Source: Sediminibacillus albus (GTDB taxonomy: Bacteria; Bacillota; Bacilli; Bacillales; Amphibacillaceae). Taken from it: a stretch of 64,000 bases of DNA. Under the pieces are notes generated by a model. That model worked only from the letters and a program-made list of their open reading frames with translations, did not search any database and was not told the DNA's origin. The position numbers and the translations under genes were made by a program. The stretch spans positions 372,001 to 436,000 of the forward strand of contig NZ_FNFL01000001.1 of the NCBI RefSeq assembly GCF_900101125.1, written 5' to 3'. Shown here piece by piece: positions 39,032-48,232 of this stretch. Every line of letters starts with the position of its first letter. The stretch's first letter is position 1.

Positions 39032-40350
39032 CAGCCTCTCCCTCCTGCTAACAGTTCAGATATTTCCTTTAGTGCTTCTGTCCTTGAAACGACATCATTT
39101 GTTTCTTGTTTTAAAAAATTGACTATTTTGGGTTGGTGGTGAATAGCTTCATCTATTTCTCTGCTAGTTCCACGCTTGTACGCACCAATTTGGATTAATT
39201 CATGATTTTCTTCATATACCCCCATCATCGACCTCACTTTAACAGCCAATTGTTGATGTTCTCCTGAAATAATTTGCGGCATTACCCTGCTTACTGATTT
39301 CAATACATTAATAGCTGGAAAACGACCTTGCTCTGCCAGACGCCTGTCCAAAACAAAATGGCCATCTAAAATACCCCTCGCGGTATCGGCAATCGGCTCA
39401 TTCATATCGTCGCCGTCTACCAATACGGTATAAAAAGCTGTGATTGATCCTGTATCACTAGTACCGGCACGCTCTAACAATTTTGGTAAGATTGCAAATA
39501 CAGATGGTGTGTAACCTTTCGTTGTGGGCGGCTCGCCTGTAGCCAAACCGACTTCCCGCTGGGCCATCGCTACCCTTGTTACAGAGTCCATCATCAGATT
39601 GACGCTGTAACCTAAATCGCGGAAATACTCACTTATCGCTGTAGCTGTATAAGCACCTTTAATTCTCATCAAAGCCGGCTGGTCTGAAGTGGCTACCACT
39701 ACAATCGACTTACGAAGACCTTCTTCGCCCAAATCTTTTTCGATAAACTCCCTGACTTCCCTGCCGCGTTCACCAATTAACGCAATAACATTAATATCAG
39801 CACTGCTGTTTCTGGCAATCATACCGAGTAAAGTACTTTTACCTACTCCGCTTCCAGCAAAAATTCCGACACGCTGTCCTCTGCCGACTGTAAGCAAAGT
39901 ATCAATTGCTTTCACCCCAACCTGGATAGGCTCATCAATCGGCGGTCTTTTTAGAGGATTTGGCGGAGACTGATCTGATGGATAGGAAGCCAGCCCTTTC
40001 GGTAAAAAGGATTCATCAAGCGGCTTCCCCAGCGAATCAACTACTTTTCCTATCAAGCCTCTGCCAACCTTGATTGACAACGGCTGGCCAGTGGCTTCCA
40101 CTAAACATCCTGGGCCGATATTTTTAAGTTGGGAGTAAGGCATGAGCAGCACTTTTTCATTATTGAATCCAACTACTTCAGCTAAAATCTTTTGCTTACT
40201 ATCAGGGCTAGGATAAATATAGCAAACATCCCCTATGCTAGCTTCAGGACCCTGTGACTCTATCATCAAACCAACGACACGGTGGATTTTCCCATAGCGT
40301 TTGTAGCTGTCAAACTGGTCGATTACATCAAGATATTTTTCAATGTTCAT
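39031..40350 (-). CDS. fliI: Flagellum-specific ATPase FliI
   Basis: FliI powers substrate unfolding and entry in flagellar export. The 439-residue F1-type ATPase shows Walker A in FAGSGVGKSTLLGM (near 165), the ALIGERGREVREF loop, Walker B in LMMDSVTRVAMAQREVGLA and the TGEPPTTKGYTPSVF signature. Its ATG overlaps the fliH end by 11 bases. Confidence 0.98.
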   Translation of the reverse strand: MNIEKYLDVIDQFDSYKRYGKIHRVVGLMIESQGPEASIGDVCYIYPSPDSKQKILAEVVGFNNEKVLLMPYSQLKNIGPGCLVEATGQPLSIKVGRGLIGKVVDSLGKPLDESFLPKGLASYPSDQSPPNPLKRPPIDEPIQVGVKAIDTLLTVGRGQRVGIFAGSGVGKSTLLGMIARNSSADINVIALIGERGREVREFIEKDLGEEGLRKSIVVVATSDQPALMRIKGAYTATAISEYFRDLGYSVNLMMDSVTRVAMAQREVGLATGEPPTTKGYTPSVFAILPKLLERAGTSDTGSITAFYTVLVDGDDMNEPIADTARGILDGHFVLDRRLAEQGRFPAINVLKSVSRVMPQIISGEHQQLAVKVRSMMGVYEENHELIQIGAYKRGTSREIDEAIHHQPKIVNFLKQETNDVVSRTEALKEISELLAGGRG

Positions 40351-41107
40351 TTGGGTTCCCCCGGGAAACCTCGAATAATTTGTCTCTTAATTCCAATAAG
40401 CGCGTGTCTACACCCGCATCAATTCTCCCAAAAGACGTTTCCACAATACAGCTTCCTTTTGCTAAATCTAAAACAGGATAAAAGTATAATTCTGCCTGGC
40501 CAACAACAATGTTACGGAGCTCGTCTTTTTGCTTCATAATAACTTGATAATCGTCAGGGTGGGAATATACAGCGATTTTCTCCTGGTCCTTCGCTTCCCT
40601 TATAACCTGCTGGACAATGTTAGCAAAGACGTCGCTTTCCGCCAGTTCCCTATGAATGATTCTTGAAGCTGCCCTGATAGCTAATTCCAGAACCGTATCT
40701 TCGCTTTTTTCTAAGACAGCTTCGTAATCCGTTTTAGCATCATTAATAATTGCTTTTGCTTCGTTAAGCATCCCCTCGTATTGCATGATGCCCTCTTGTT
40801 TACCCATTTCAAAACCAGCCTGGTATCCTTGTTGTTTCACTTCTTCATATAAACGTTCTTTTTCTTTCAACCAGTCGCTCTTTTGTTTTTCAGCTTGCTC
40901 GTTTGCTTGCTGAACCGTTTGCTCTGCTTCCTGCTTGACTCTTGCTAATTTTTCCTTGGCAATCTCCAGCTGCTGCTCGACGTTTTGCAGCTCATCTTCC
41001 GGAGTTGAAACAGGAATGGATTCAACCTTTTTCACAACCGGCTTTAAGCCAATAATCTTTCTGTTGCCTTCTGCTTGATGCTCCTGTCTACTATTAGACA
41101 ATGACAT
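40340..41107 (-). CDS. fliH: Flagellar export regulator FliH
   Basis: FliH binds FliI and anchors it to the C ring. The product (about 255 residues) has a charged N-terminus, a long coiled coil (about 35-110) with G-x3-G-type spacing (YQAGFEMGKQEGIMQY), and the C-terminal E-subunit-like domain (ELAIRAASRIIHRELAE). It overlaps the fliG end. The start may be TTG 41128, ATG 41110, ATG 41107 or TTG 41101; GGCGGAGGAG just upstream favours the last two. Confidence 0.9.
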   Translation of the reverse strand: MSLSNSRQEHQAEGNRKIIGLKPVVKKVESIPVSTPEDELQNVEQQLEIAKEKLARVKQEAEQTVQQANEQAEKQKSDWLKEKERLYEEVKQQGYQAGFEMGKQEGIMQYEGMLNEAKAIINDAKTDYEAVLEKSEDTVLELAIRAASRIIHRELAESDVFANIVQQVIREAKDQEKIAVYSHPDDYQVIMKQKDELRNIVVGQAELYFYPVLDLAKGSCIVETSFGRIDAGVDTRLLELRDKLFEVSRGNPNEH

Positions 41108-42104
41108 CATCTCCTCCGCCTCTGGCAATTACTATTTCGCCAACTTCTTCCAATCGGCGAATAACAGAAACGATTCTCGTTTGAGATTCTTCCACATCAC
41201 GGAGTCGGACAGGACCCATGAATTCCATTTCTTCTCTAAATGTATCGGCCATCCTCGTGGACATATTATTAAAGACAATGTCCTTCACTTCCTCGCTTGC
41301 GACTTTCAATGACAAGCGGAGATCATCATTTTCAACTTCTCTAATAACTCTTTGAATAGCCCTGTTATCCAGTGTAACGATATCTTCGAACACAAACATT
41401 CTCTTTTTGATTTCTTCTGCCAATTCCGGATCTTGGATTTCAAGGGAGTCAAGGATCGTTCTTTCCGTACTCCTGTCAACACCATTAAGCACTTCAACGA
41501 CAGCCTGGATACCACCTGTTTGGGTATAATCCTGGGTTACCGTTGCCGACAGTTTTCTCTCCAATATCTGCTCTACTTCATAAATAATTTCCGGTGAGGT
41601 AGAATCCATGACGGCAATTCTTTTCGCGATATCTGCCTGCATTTCCTGAGGCAGTTCTGAAAGTATTTGGCTCGCTTGTTCAGCATCCAGATAAGACAAC
41701 ACTAAAGCAATTGTTTGCGGGTGTTCATTCTGGATAAAATTGAGCACTTGAGACGGATCTGCTTTTCGCGCAAAATCAAATGGCTTCACTTGTAATGATG
41801 ATGTCAGCCGGTTGATGATACTGTCTGCTTCACTTAGTCCCAGCGCCTTCTCCAGTACTGTTTTAGCGTAATTGATACCACCCTGGGAAATATAATCCTG
41901 GGCAAGCGCAATTTGATGAAATTGATCCAGCACCTGTTCTTTCTGTCCGGACTCTACCTTTTTCACTGATGAGATTTCCAACGTTAGTTTTTCAATTTCC
42001 TCTTCTGTTAAATGCTTGTACACTTGTGCGGAGACATCCGGGCCAAGCGATATCAGAAGTATTGCAGCTTTTTGTCTCCCTGTTAATTCTTTGTGTCTTG
42101 CCAT
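41094..42104 (-). CDS. fliG: Flagellar motor switch protein FliG
   Basis: FliG is the C-ring subunit that contacts the stator. The 336-residue protein has the N-terminal FliF-binding domain (LTGRQKAAILLISLGPDVSA), the middle domain with EHPQTIALVLSYL, and the C-terminal torque helix with charged residues (DLRLSLKVASEEVKDIVFNNMSTRM). It lies 16 bases after fliF. Confidence 0.98.
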   Translation of the reverse strand: MARHKELTGRQKAAILLISLGPDVSAQVYKHLTEEEIEKLTLEISSVKKVESGQKEQVLDQFHQIALAQDYISQGGINYAKTVLEKALGLSEADSIINRLTSSLQVKPFDFARKADPSQVLNFIQNEHPQTIALVLSYLDAEQASQILSELPQEMQADIAKRIAVMDSTSPEIIYEVEQILERKLSATVTQDYTQTGGIQAVVEVLNGVDRSTERTILDSLEIQDPELAEEIKKRMFVFEDIVTLDNRAIQRVIREVENDDLRLSLKVASEEVKDIVFNNMSTRMADTFREEMEFMGPVRLRDVEESQTRIVSVIRRLEEVGEIVIARGGGDDVIV

Positions 42105-42120
42105 AAATAAAGGTCGCCCC

Positions 42121-43731
42121 CTAATCTTCCGCTATCCAGCTTCGAAGCAGTTTTGCGAATTCTTCCGGCTTTTCTTGCGCCATCTTTTCCAGCTGCTTAG
42201 TCCTGATTGTAGCTTCTGTTTCTGGATTTTCTTCAATGTCTGGAACGGCTGCCGGCTGTGGCCGATAAGTTTCTTCGGCAAATTCGACTTGCTCTTCCTC
42301 TTCTTTCGTTCCTTTTCTTCTCCATAACAACCATACGAGCGCTAGAATAATTACTACAAGAAGCCCGCCTACTATATACATCCAAGTAGGTATGGTAACC
42401 GTCGCCTGAGCAGAAGATCCTTGGTTTCCGTTGAATTCTTGTAAAACAATCGAAACTTTTTCTTCTGGATTTACTTCTCCGTATTCTTTATCGATAGAAG
42501 TAGTTATGATCGAATCTAAAATCGACGCTATTCCATCTTCTACTGTCGCTTCTTCAGCAGCAGACAAGTATTCTACTTCTCCATTTTCAGTTGCCGGCTC
42601 TTTCGTGTTATCGACTGCCACCTGAATCCCTAAATCCCGTATCTTATAAGGGCTTTCGACAATCTCTTTTTTGATTCTGTTAAACTCATTATTAATTGAT
42701 TCCTTAACCATTTCATAGTCGCCATCCTGGCCTTCTTCCCCAGCAGGATAATTGGGAACTTCCTCTTCGCCGGTACCAGCAACCCCGCCTTCTGGTGCAG
42801 CGCCTGTGTACGTTTCTTTTATTGACTCGACACTGACTGGCAGGCCTTCCATGTTTTCTTCATCAACCGGTGTGACCAGCTCTTCAACTCTGTTTTCCTG
42901 TGTGAAATCTATATCTGCGGTAACAGATGCAACCACTTTATCATTACCTACCATCATGCCAATCATCTGCTGAACGCGCCGCTGAATATCGCGTTCGATA
43001 TCTTTTTTGACATTCTGCTGGTAAGTATAAGTGTCCGTAGAACCGGCTGTTGCAGAATTATTTAAATCGAAATACTCAAAATTTTGATTCATGATGACGA
43101 TATTATCAGTAGGAAGATTTGGAACGGTTTTAGAAACTAAATGATATAATGACTTGATTTGACTTCCTTCTAATTGATATCCCGGCTGAGTGTTCACTAC
43201 AATAGAAGCGGAGGCTTCCATTGGCTGTTCACTAACGAACACCGGCTCCTCAGGCTTATTTATCATAACATTGGCATCCTGGATGCCATCGATGCTTTTG
43301 ACAAGGTTGGCAATCTCCGTTTGCATTGCATCCAATTGGATAACGTCAAACTCGTTATCAGTCATTCCCCAAGAGGTATTCGCGCTAAAAAAAGAATAAT
43401 CTACATTTCCACTGTTTGGCATTCCCTGGGCCGCCAGGTCAACAAGCAAAGTATTTGCTTGATCTTCCGGAACCAGAATGGTCTTGCCAGCATCTTGAAG
43501 TTCATAGGGTAACCCTCTGGCATCTAGTTCAGCTTTAATTTGCCCTACTTCCTGCAACGATAAATTATTGTATAACGGCACCATGTTGCTTTTATTCGCA
43601 AAAATGGATCCACCAATAATTAAAAAAAGAACCAGCAGGATAGATCCAATTAAAACACCTTTAGACCTGGAGGATTTTGCTCCCCAATATTTAGTGAATT
43701 TCTCTTTATATATGTCAAATTTTTGTTTCAT
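42121..43731 (-). CDS. fliF: Flagellar MS-ring protein FliF
   Basis: FliF forms the MS ring. The 536-residue protein has membrane helices near residues 24-45 and 447-470, the YscJ-like ring domains between them (EVGQIKAELDARGLPYEL, MQTEIANLVKSIDGIQDANVMI) and a cytoplasmic C-terminal FliG-binding tail (PEEFAKLLRSWIAED). The length matches the B. subtilis protein. A 10-bp stem-loop lies between fliE and this gene. Confidence 0.98.
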   Translation of the reverse strand: MKQKFDIYKEKFTKYWGAKSSRSKGVLIGSILLVLFLIIGGSIFANKSNMVPLYNNLSLQEVGQIKAELDARGLPYELQDAGKTILVPEDQANTLLVDLAAQGMPNSGNVDYSFFSANTSWGMTDNEFDVIQLDAMQTEIANLVKSIDGIQDANVMINKPEEPVFVSEQPMEASASIVVNTQPGYQLEGSQIKSLYHLVSKTVPNLPTDNIVIMNQNFEYFDLNNSATAGSTDTYTYQQNVKKDIERDIQRRVQQMIGMMVGNDKVVASVTADIDFTQENRVEELVTPVDEENMEGLPVSVESIKETYTGAAPEGGVAGTGEEEVPNYPAGEEGQDGDYEMVKESINNEFNRIKKEIVESPYKIRDLGIQVAVDNTKEPATENGEVEYLSAAEEATVEDGIASILDSIITTSIDKEYGEVNPEEKVSIVLQEFNGNQGSSAQATVTIPTWMYIVGGLLVVIILALVWLLWRRKGTKEEEEQVEFAEETYRPQPAAVPDIEENPETEATIRTKQLEKMAQEKPEEFAKLLRSWIAED

Positions 43732-43754
43732 TCTCTGCCCCCAAAAAAACTCGC

Positions 43755-43787
43755 TTTTTCTTATCGGGAAGCTGCCAATAAGAAAAA
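43755..43787 (-). other. Stem-loop between fliE and fliF
   Basis: TTTTTCTTAT (43755-43764) and ATAAGAAAAA (43778-43787) make a perfect 10-bp stem with a 13-base loop. On the minus strand AAGCGAG and then seven T follow, so it may be a weak terminator or an mRNA stability element that sets the ratio of rod to ring genes. The fliF ribosome binding region follows. Confidence 0.5.
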
Positions 43788-43814
43788 GGAACGGTATACT
43801 CGAATCCTATGTAT

Positions 43815-44126
43815 TTATACCTGCATTCTCATTATTTCTTTATACGCGTCAATTACTTTTCGTTGGACTTCTACTCCAGTTTGCAAAGCGATACTCGCCT
43901 TTTGGGCAGTAATCATGACATCATGTAAATCATCAATCTCCCCATTGGCGAGCGCTTGTGTCTTAGCATCAGATGCCACTTGATATTGGTTTAAGTTATC
44001 GATAGCGTCCTTCAAGCTTGATGCAAACTTTTCCTGTGCTTCTGCAGGTGTACTATTCTTTTTTACATTATCCTGAAGGGCCATTGATGCCGACTGCATA
44101 CTCCCTACGTTACCGATATTCACCAC
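43815..44126 (-). CDS. fliE: Flagellar hook-basal body protein FliE
   Basis: FliE joins the MS ring to the rod. The product (about 103 residues) has the family core FASSLKDAIDNLNQ, LANGEIDDLHDVMITAQKAS and the C-terminal QRKVIDAYKEIMRMQV. I prefer GTG 44124-44126 because AAGGAGAG lies 8 bases upstream; the GTG at 44135 directly abuts that site. It lies 20-odd bases after flgC. Confidence 0.93.
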   Translation of the reverse strand: MVNIGNVGSMQSASMALQDNVKKNSTPAEAQEKFASSLKDAIDNLNQYQVASDAKTQALANGEIDDLHDVMITAQKASIALQTGVEVQRKVIDAYKEIMRMQV

Positions 44127-44149
44127 TAAGGTCACTCTCCTTTGATTTG

Positions 44150-44605
44150 TTACTTACCAATTTCCAATGCCTTTAACAGCATGTTTTTCGTTGCATTCAC
44201 GGATGTCACGTTAGCTTCATAGGATCTTGTTGCGCTCATTAAATCAACCATCTCCTCTAATGGGTCTACATTAGGCAACTGGACATAACCATTTTGGTCA
44301 GCATCCGGATGGTTAGGGTTGTAGACTTGTTTGAAAGGTTCCTCATCCTCTGAAATCTCGCTGACCCTTACTCCTTGACCTGGGGAGTCTGTTTTCCCTG
44401 TAGCTTTTTGTAAGAATGACTGAAAATCAGGGGCCTTGGTTTCTAGGGAAACCAACTTTCTTCGATATGGTTCATACTCCCCGTTTTCATTAATAGTAGC
44501 TCTAGTAGTTTCGGCGTTAGCTATATTTGAGGAAACAGTATCCATCCGCAGTCTTTGTGCAGTCAATGCACTAGCACTGGTATTTAAGGCATTAAAAATG
44601 CTCAT
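44150..44605 (-). CDS. flgC: Flagellar proximal rod protein FlgC
   Basis: This is a rod subunit of 151 residues with the rod motif (ALTAQRLRMDTVSSNIANAETTR) and the C-terminal PLEEMVDLMSATRSYEANVTS. GGAAGG precedes its ATG. It lies 3 bases after flgB. Confidence 0.97.
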   Translation of the reverse strand: MSIFNALNTSASALTAQRLRMDTVSSNIANAETTRATINENGEYEPYRRKLVSLETKAPDFQSFLQKATGKTDSPGQGVRVSEISEDEEPFKQVYNPNHPDADQNGYVQLPNVDPLEEMVDLMSATRSYEANVTSVNATKNMLLKALEIGK

Positions 44606-44608
44606 CGG

Positions 44609-45007
44609 TTACCTTCCTCCTTTAATTACTGTTTGCAAGCTGGAAAACTTTCCATTCAACCTATCTACCAGCCCTTGATAATAGATTTGGTTTTTGGCTA
44701 GCTCGGTCATCTCTTTATCTATATCAACATTGTTCCCATTATGATTATAAGTTGTATTGGAATTAGAAACGACTTGGAAGGATTGCTGGGCAGAACCTGG
44801 CTGAAAATTGATGTGTCTGGAATCGGTGCGCTTTGTTTGAAAAGTGGATCCCATTTCGTTTTGAAGGACATTTTTGAACACAGCACTTTGCGCTTTATAA
44901 CCAGGTGTATCTGCATTGGCAATATTGTTGGAAATAGTTTGGTTTTTTACTGAGGCATAATCTAACGACTTTTCTAAACTACTAATAGTTGAACCAAAAA
45001 AAGACAA
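44609..45007 (-). CDS. flgB: Flagellar proximal rod protein FlgB
   Basis: FlgB is a rod subunit and the first gene of the fla/che operon. The 132-residue product shows LDYASVKNQTISNNIANADTPGYKAQ and the C-terminal NVDIDKEMTELAKNQIYYQ. The start is TTG at 45005-45007 with GGGGG 9 bases upstream. No ATG gives a better fit. It is preceded by the 450-base regulatory spacer next to codY. Confidence 0.96.
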   Translation of the reverse strand: MSFFGSTISSLEKSLDYASVKNQTISNNIANADTPGYKAQSAVFKNVLQNEMGSTFQTKRTDSRHINFQPGSAQQSFQVVSNSNTTYNHNGNNVDIDKEMTELAKNQIYYQGLVDRLNGKFSSLQTVIKGGR

Positions 45008-45022
45008 TTCCCTTTTCCCCCT

Positions 45023-45037
45023 ATTTTTCAGAACTTA
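45023..45037. promoter_or_regulatory. CodY-box-like sequence upstream of flgB
   Basis: ATTTTTCAGAACTTA matches the CodY consensus AATTTTCWGAAAATT at 11 of 15 positions, including the central TTTTCAGAA. It lies 16-30 bases upstream of the flgB start, inside the expected leader. CodY represses fla/che in B. subtilis by binding its promoter region. AT-rich DNA gives such matches by chance, so confidence is limited. Confidence 0.35.
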
Positions 45038-45081
45038 TTAGACATTATTTTTATTTTTTCTCTTTAACCGTCATAATTTGT

Positions 45082-45107
45082 CTATCATCTTCGAATATTG
45101 TAATTTA
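45082..45107 (-). promoter_or_regulatory. Possible sigma-D promoter of fla/che operon
   Basis: On the minus strand TAAA (45104-45107) is followed after 14 bases by GATGATAG (45082-45089), which matches the sigma-D -10 consensus (GCCGATAT) at 5 of 8 positions. B. subtilis has a sigma-D promoter in front of its fla/che operon. The match is weak. Confidence 0.25.
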
Positions 45108-45361
45108 ATTCTAATTCTGTGTCTATGCAATTTATCAATAATCTGACTTTCGGTCTGTAAAAATATACAAACTCCTGTTACTTTAGTATTAAACTAATCC
45201 AACTTTTTCCAAATGTCCCGATTATGGCTGTGTCGAACTATGTCTTTTTTCCTTAGTGTTTATTATTGCATATTCTTCATGAAATGGAAATATCGTTTTT
45301 GAATTGTCGAAAAATAATTGCTATTTTTTTATTAATCGTTAGCTCATGGAAAAGCAAGCAA

Positions 45362-45437
45362 ACAAAAAACAGGCACTATCACGCACATTGCAGGGAATTA
45401 CCCACTCCTCTGCATTGATAAGCGTGTAGTGCCTGTT
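45362..45437 (-). terminator. codY terminator (long nested hairpin)
   Basis: AACAGGCACT (45368-45377) and AGTGCCTGTT (45428-45437) pair perfectly. After one bulged base the stem goes on with ACACGC-type pairs, then an inner GCAGGG/CTCTGC stem. On the minus strand TTTTTTG follows. The whole element is about 70 bases, long for a terminator, and lies 21 bases after the codY stop. Confidence 0.8.
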
Positions 45438-45457
45438 CATTTTCAACATTGAATTAG

Positions 45458-46237
45458 TTAGTTCGATTTGATTTTCTGTAGTTCAACAAGGAACTTGTTA
45501 TTCAAGACCTTGATATAGGTTCCTTTCATCCCAAGCGATCTGGATTCGATGACTCCCGCACTCTCCAGCTTTCTTAAAGCATTCACGATGACTGAACGGG
45601 TAATGCCTACTCTATCGGCAATTTTGCTGGCAACGAGCAGTCCTTCATTACCATCCAATTCATCAAAAATGTGTTCAATTGCCTCCAGTTCACTATAAGA
45701 AAGGGAACTGATAGCCATTTGTACAACAGCTTTGCTTCTCGCTTCCATCTCAATTTCTTCTGTTTTTTCATGAAGGATCTCCATTCCTACAACGGTAGCT
45801 CCATACTCTGCCAGCAAGAGATCATCTTCATTAAAACTTTGGGTCAGCCTGCTTAAGATCAATGTACCTAATCGTTCTCCACCACCGATAATTGGAACAA
45901 TGGTAGTGAGGCCGTTTTTAAATAGTTCTTTGTTTTCTACTGGAAAAGCTGTATATTCACTGTCAATATCGATATTAGAAGTAGTTTCCTGGATATTGAA
46001 TAAGCTGTCTGTGTACTCCTTAGGAAATTGCCTTTCCTCAAGCATTGATTTCATTCTTTCATTCTCTATTTGCTGATTAATTGCAAAACCTAGTAGCTTC
46101 CCTCTTCGGCTAACAACAAATATATTTGCAGTGATTATATCCCTTAAAGTTGCAGACATATCATTGAAATTCACCGATTTTCCTGTAGTTTTTTGTAGCA
46201 TTGAATTGATTTTTCTTGCTCTGTTTAATAATTCCAT
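45458..46237 (-). CDS. codY: GTP- and branched-chain-amino-acid-sensing repressor CodY
   Basis: CodY is the global nutritional repressor of low-GC Gram-positives. The 259-residue product has the N-terminal GAF domain that binds Ile/Leu/Val (1-150) and the C-terminal winged helix with [34 protein letters not shown] use the second of two ATG codons (46237), with GGAGG at 6 bases. It is the last gene of the xerC-hslV-hslU-codY operon and lies next to the fla/che operon. Confidence 0.98.
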   Translation of the reverse strand: MELLNRARKINSMLQKTTGKSVNFNDMSATLRDIITANIFVVSRRGKLLGFAINQQIENERMKSMLEERQFPKEYTDSLFNIQETTSNIDIDSEYTAFPVENKELFKNGLTTIVPIIGGGERLGTLILSRLTQSFNEDDLLLAEYGATVVGMEILHEKTEEIEMEARSKAVVQMAISSLSYSELEAIEHIFDELDGNEGLLVASKIADRVGITRSVIVNALRKLESAGVIESRSLGMKGTYIKVLNNKFLVELQKIKSN

Positions 46238-46258
46238 CATTATCCTCCAATCTAGTAT

Positions 46259-47653
46259 TTACAATATAAACTCGCTTAAATCTTTATTTTTGGCGATGGT
46301 GCTTAATTTTTCATCTACATATTGCGGAGTTATCTCTATCTCCTCCATATTGATATCAGGAGCTTCGAAAGATAAGTCTTCCAATAGTTTTTCCAGAATC
46401 GTGTGCAATCTTCTTGCTCCGATATTATCTGTTTCCTGATTGACATCAAATGCCACTTCCGCAATTCTAGTAACAGCATCGTCCGTAAAGGTGACATTTA
46501 TACCCTCCGTGCCAAGCAGTGCCTGATACTGTTTTAGCAGTGCATTGGAAGGTTCAGTCAAGATACTTTTAAAGTCATTGACTGTTAGCTTATCGAACTC
46601 AACTCTGATAGGAAATCGCCCCTGCAGCTCGGGGATCAAGTCTGACGGCTTAGCCATATGAAAGGCGCCGGCTGCTACAAACAAGATATGGTCCGTTTTC
46701 ACGGGACCGTGCTTAGTAACTACCGTCGACCCTTCAACAATCGGCAAGATATCACGCTGAACCCCTTCACGTGAGACATTTGCCGCTTGGTCGCTTTTGC
46801 CGGCTACCTTGTCAATTTCATCGATAAAAATCATACCCGATTGCTCTACCTTTTGTACAGCATCCTGGGCAACTTCATCCATATCGATTAATTTTTGAGC
46901 TTCCTGCTGGGTAAGAATTTTTCTTGCTTCGGAAACAGGAAGGCGCCGTTTTTTCTTCTTTTTAGGCATCAGTTGGCCGAAGGCATCTTGCATATTCATT
47001 CCCATTTGTTCCATACCTGAGCCTTGAAGCATGTCAAACATCGATGGTGACTGTTCATCCACTTCAATCGTTACTAACGTATCTTCTAACTCGCCCATTT
47101 CCAGTTGGCGCCGGATTTTTTTTCGTTTGCTTTCAATTTCCTGCTTATCGCTATCTGGTTCTTCGCTTTGATTCTCTGCTCCTTGCTGCGGAAAAAACAT
47201 TTCCAAAGGGTTTTTGAAATTATTTTGTTTCTTTTCCTCTGGTACGATAATTTTCACCAAGCGTTTGTTGGCTTGTTGTTCAGCTTTTTCCATGACACTA
47301 GCCATCTTTTCTTCTTTGACCATACGGACAGCCATCTCAACTAGATCCCTTACCATTGATTCCACATCGCGGCCAACATAACCTACTTCCGTGAACTTAG
47401 TAGCCTCTACTTTCACAAATGGAGCACCAACCAATTTCGCCAGACGTCTGGCAACTTCTGTTTTACCAACCCCTGTTGGACCTATCATCAAGATATTCTT
47501 AGGGACTATTTCATCACGCATTTTATCGTTCAGCTGCATCCTGCGAAATCTATTTCTAAGTGCAATTGCTACTGATTTTTTGGCGTTTTTTTGACCAATT
47601 ATGTATTGATCAAGCTGTTCGACGATTTGTTTTGGGGTCTTATTTACTGTCAT
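46259..47653 (-). CDS. hslU: HslU/ClpY unfoldase ATPase
   Basis: HslU unfolds substrates for the HslV peptidase. The 464-residue AAA+ protein has Walker A in [16 protein letters not shown] (near 57), a long charged I-domain (about 110-245) with a Met/Gln-rich stretch and a KKKKKRR run, Walker B in [12 protein letters not shown], sensor motifs, and the conserved C-terminus ending LSEFIL that docks into HslV. Confidence 0.98.
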   Translation of the reverse strand: MTVNKTPKQIVEQLDQYIIGQKNAKKSVAIALRNRFRRMQLNDKMRDEIVPKNILMIGPTGVGKTEVARRLAKLVGAPFVKVEATKFTEVGYVGRDVESMVRDLVEMAVRMVKEEKMASVMEKAEQQANKRLVKIIVPEEKKQNNFKNPLEMFFPQQGAENQSEEPDSDKQEIESKRKKIRRQLEMGELEDTLVTIEVDEQSPSMFDMLQGSGMEQMGMNMQDAFGQLMPKKKKKRRLPVSEARKILTQQEAQKLIDMDEVAQDAVQKVEQSGMIFIDEIDKVAGKSDQAANVSREGVQRDILPIVEGSTVVTKHGPVKTDHILFVAAGAFHMAKPSDLIPELQGRFPIRVEFDKLTVNDFKSILTEPSNALLKQYQALLGTEGINVTFTDDAVTRIAEVAFDVNQETDNIGARRLHTILEKLLEDLSFEAPDINMEEIEITPQYVDEKLSTIAKNKDLSEFIL

Positions 47654-47668
47654 TAGGAAACCCTCCTT

Positions 47669-48214
47669 TTAATCCAGCACCTCAAGCGTTATATGATCAT
47701 TGGTATATACGCAAATTTCCCCAGCCACTTCCATAGCTGCCTGAGCTATTTCTCTTGCCGATAGTTGCTTGGAATAGCGGGTAAGCGCTCTACCTGCACT
47801 CAACGCATAATTTCCTCCAGATCCTATGGCAAGCAGCCCATCATCAGGTTCAATTACTTCCCCTGTTCCAGAAACAAGCAGCATAGCATTCTTATCCATG
47901 ACAATCAGCATAGCCTCCAGCTTCCTTAAAACTTTGTCACTACGCCATTCTTTAGCAAGCTCTACCGCCGCTCTCGATAAATTTCCATTGTATGCTTCCA
48001 ATTTCCCTTCGAATTTTTCGAATAATGTGAAAGCATCTGCCACAGAACCCGCGAACCCAGCCAGGACTTGCCCTCTGAATAATCTACGTACTTTCTTCGC
48101 TTTATGTTTCATCACTACTGCATTTCCCAGTGTAACCTGCCCGTCACCGCTCATCGCGCATTGGCCATTGTGCTGCACTGCGAAGATAGTCGTTGCATGA
48201 AATCCGTTATCCAA
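47669..48214 (-). CDS. hslV: HslV/ClpQ peptidase
   Basis: HslV is the proteasome-like peptidase of the HslUV machine. The 181-residue protein matches ClpQ ([60 protein letters not shown]). The start is TTG 48212-48214 with GGAG 8 bases upstream; GTG 48223 directly abuts that site. The N-terminus is then MDNGFHATT. It lacks the Ser that follows Met in B. subtilis ClpQ, so the nucleophile may be an internal Thr exposed by processing. Confidence 0.95.
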   Translation of the reverse strand: MDNGFHATTIFAVQHNGQCAMSGDGQVTLGNAVVMKHKAKKVRRLFRGQVLAGFAGSVADAFTLFEKFEGKLEAYNGNLSRAAVELAKEWRSDKVLRKLEAMLIVMDKNAMLLVSGTGEVIEPDDGLLAIGSGGNYALSAGRALTRYSKQLSAREIAQAAMEVAGEICVYTNDHITLEVLD

Positions 48215-48232
48215 ATAATCCACTCCTTCTTT

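Larger units (their letters stand above)
45008..45457. other. Regulatory spacer between codY and flgB
   Basis: No gene is visible. From codY towards flgB it contains the codY terminator (45362-45437), an AT-rich stretch with possible sigma-A elements (for example TTGGAA, 16 bases, AATACT on the minus strand near 45190-45220), a sigma-D-like pair (45082-45107) and a CodY-box-like sequence (45023-45037). The fla/che promoters must lie here. I cannot choose one sigma-A promoter with confidence. Confidence 0.6.

Noticed and set aside
34484-45007. Possible horizontal transfer of the flagellar operon
   Set aside because: Gene order, spacing and base composition agree with the flanking core genes and with B. 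subtilis. No transposase, integrase or att-like repeat is near; XerC is the housekeeping recombinase.
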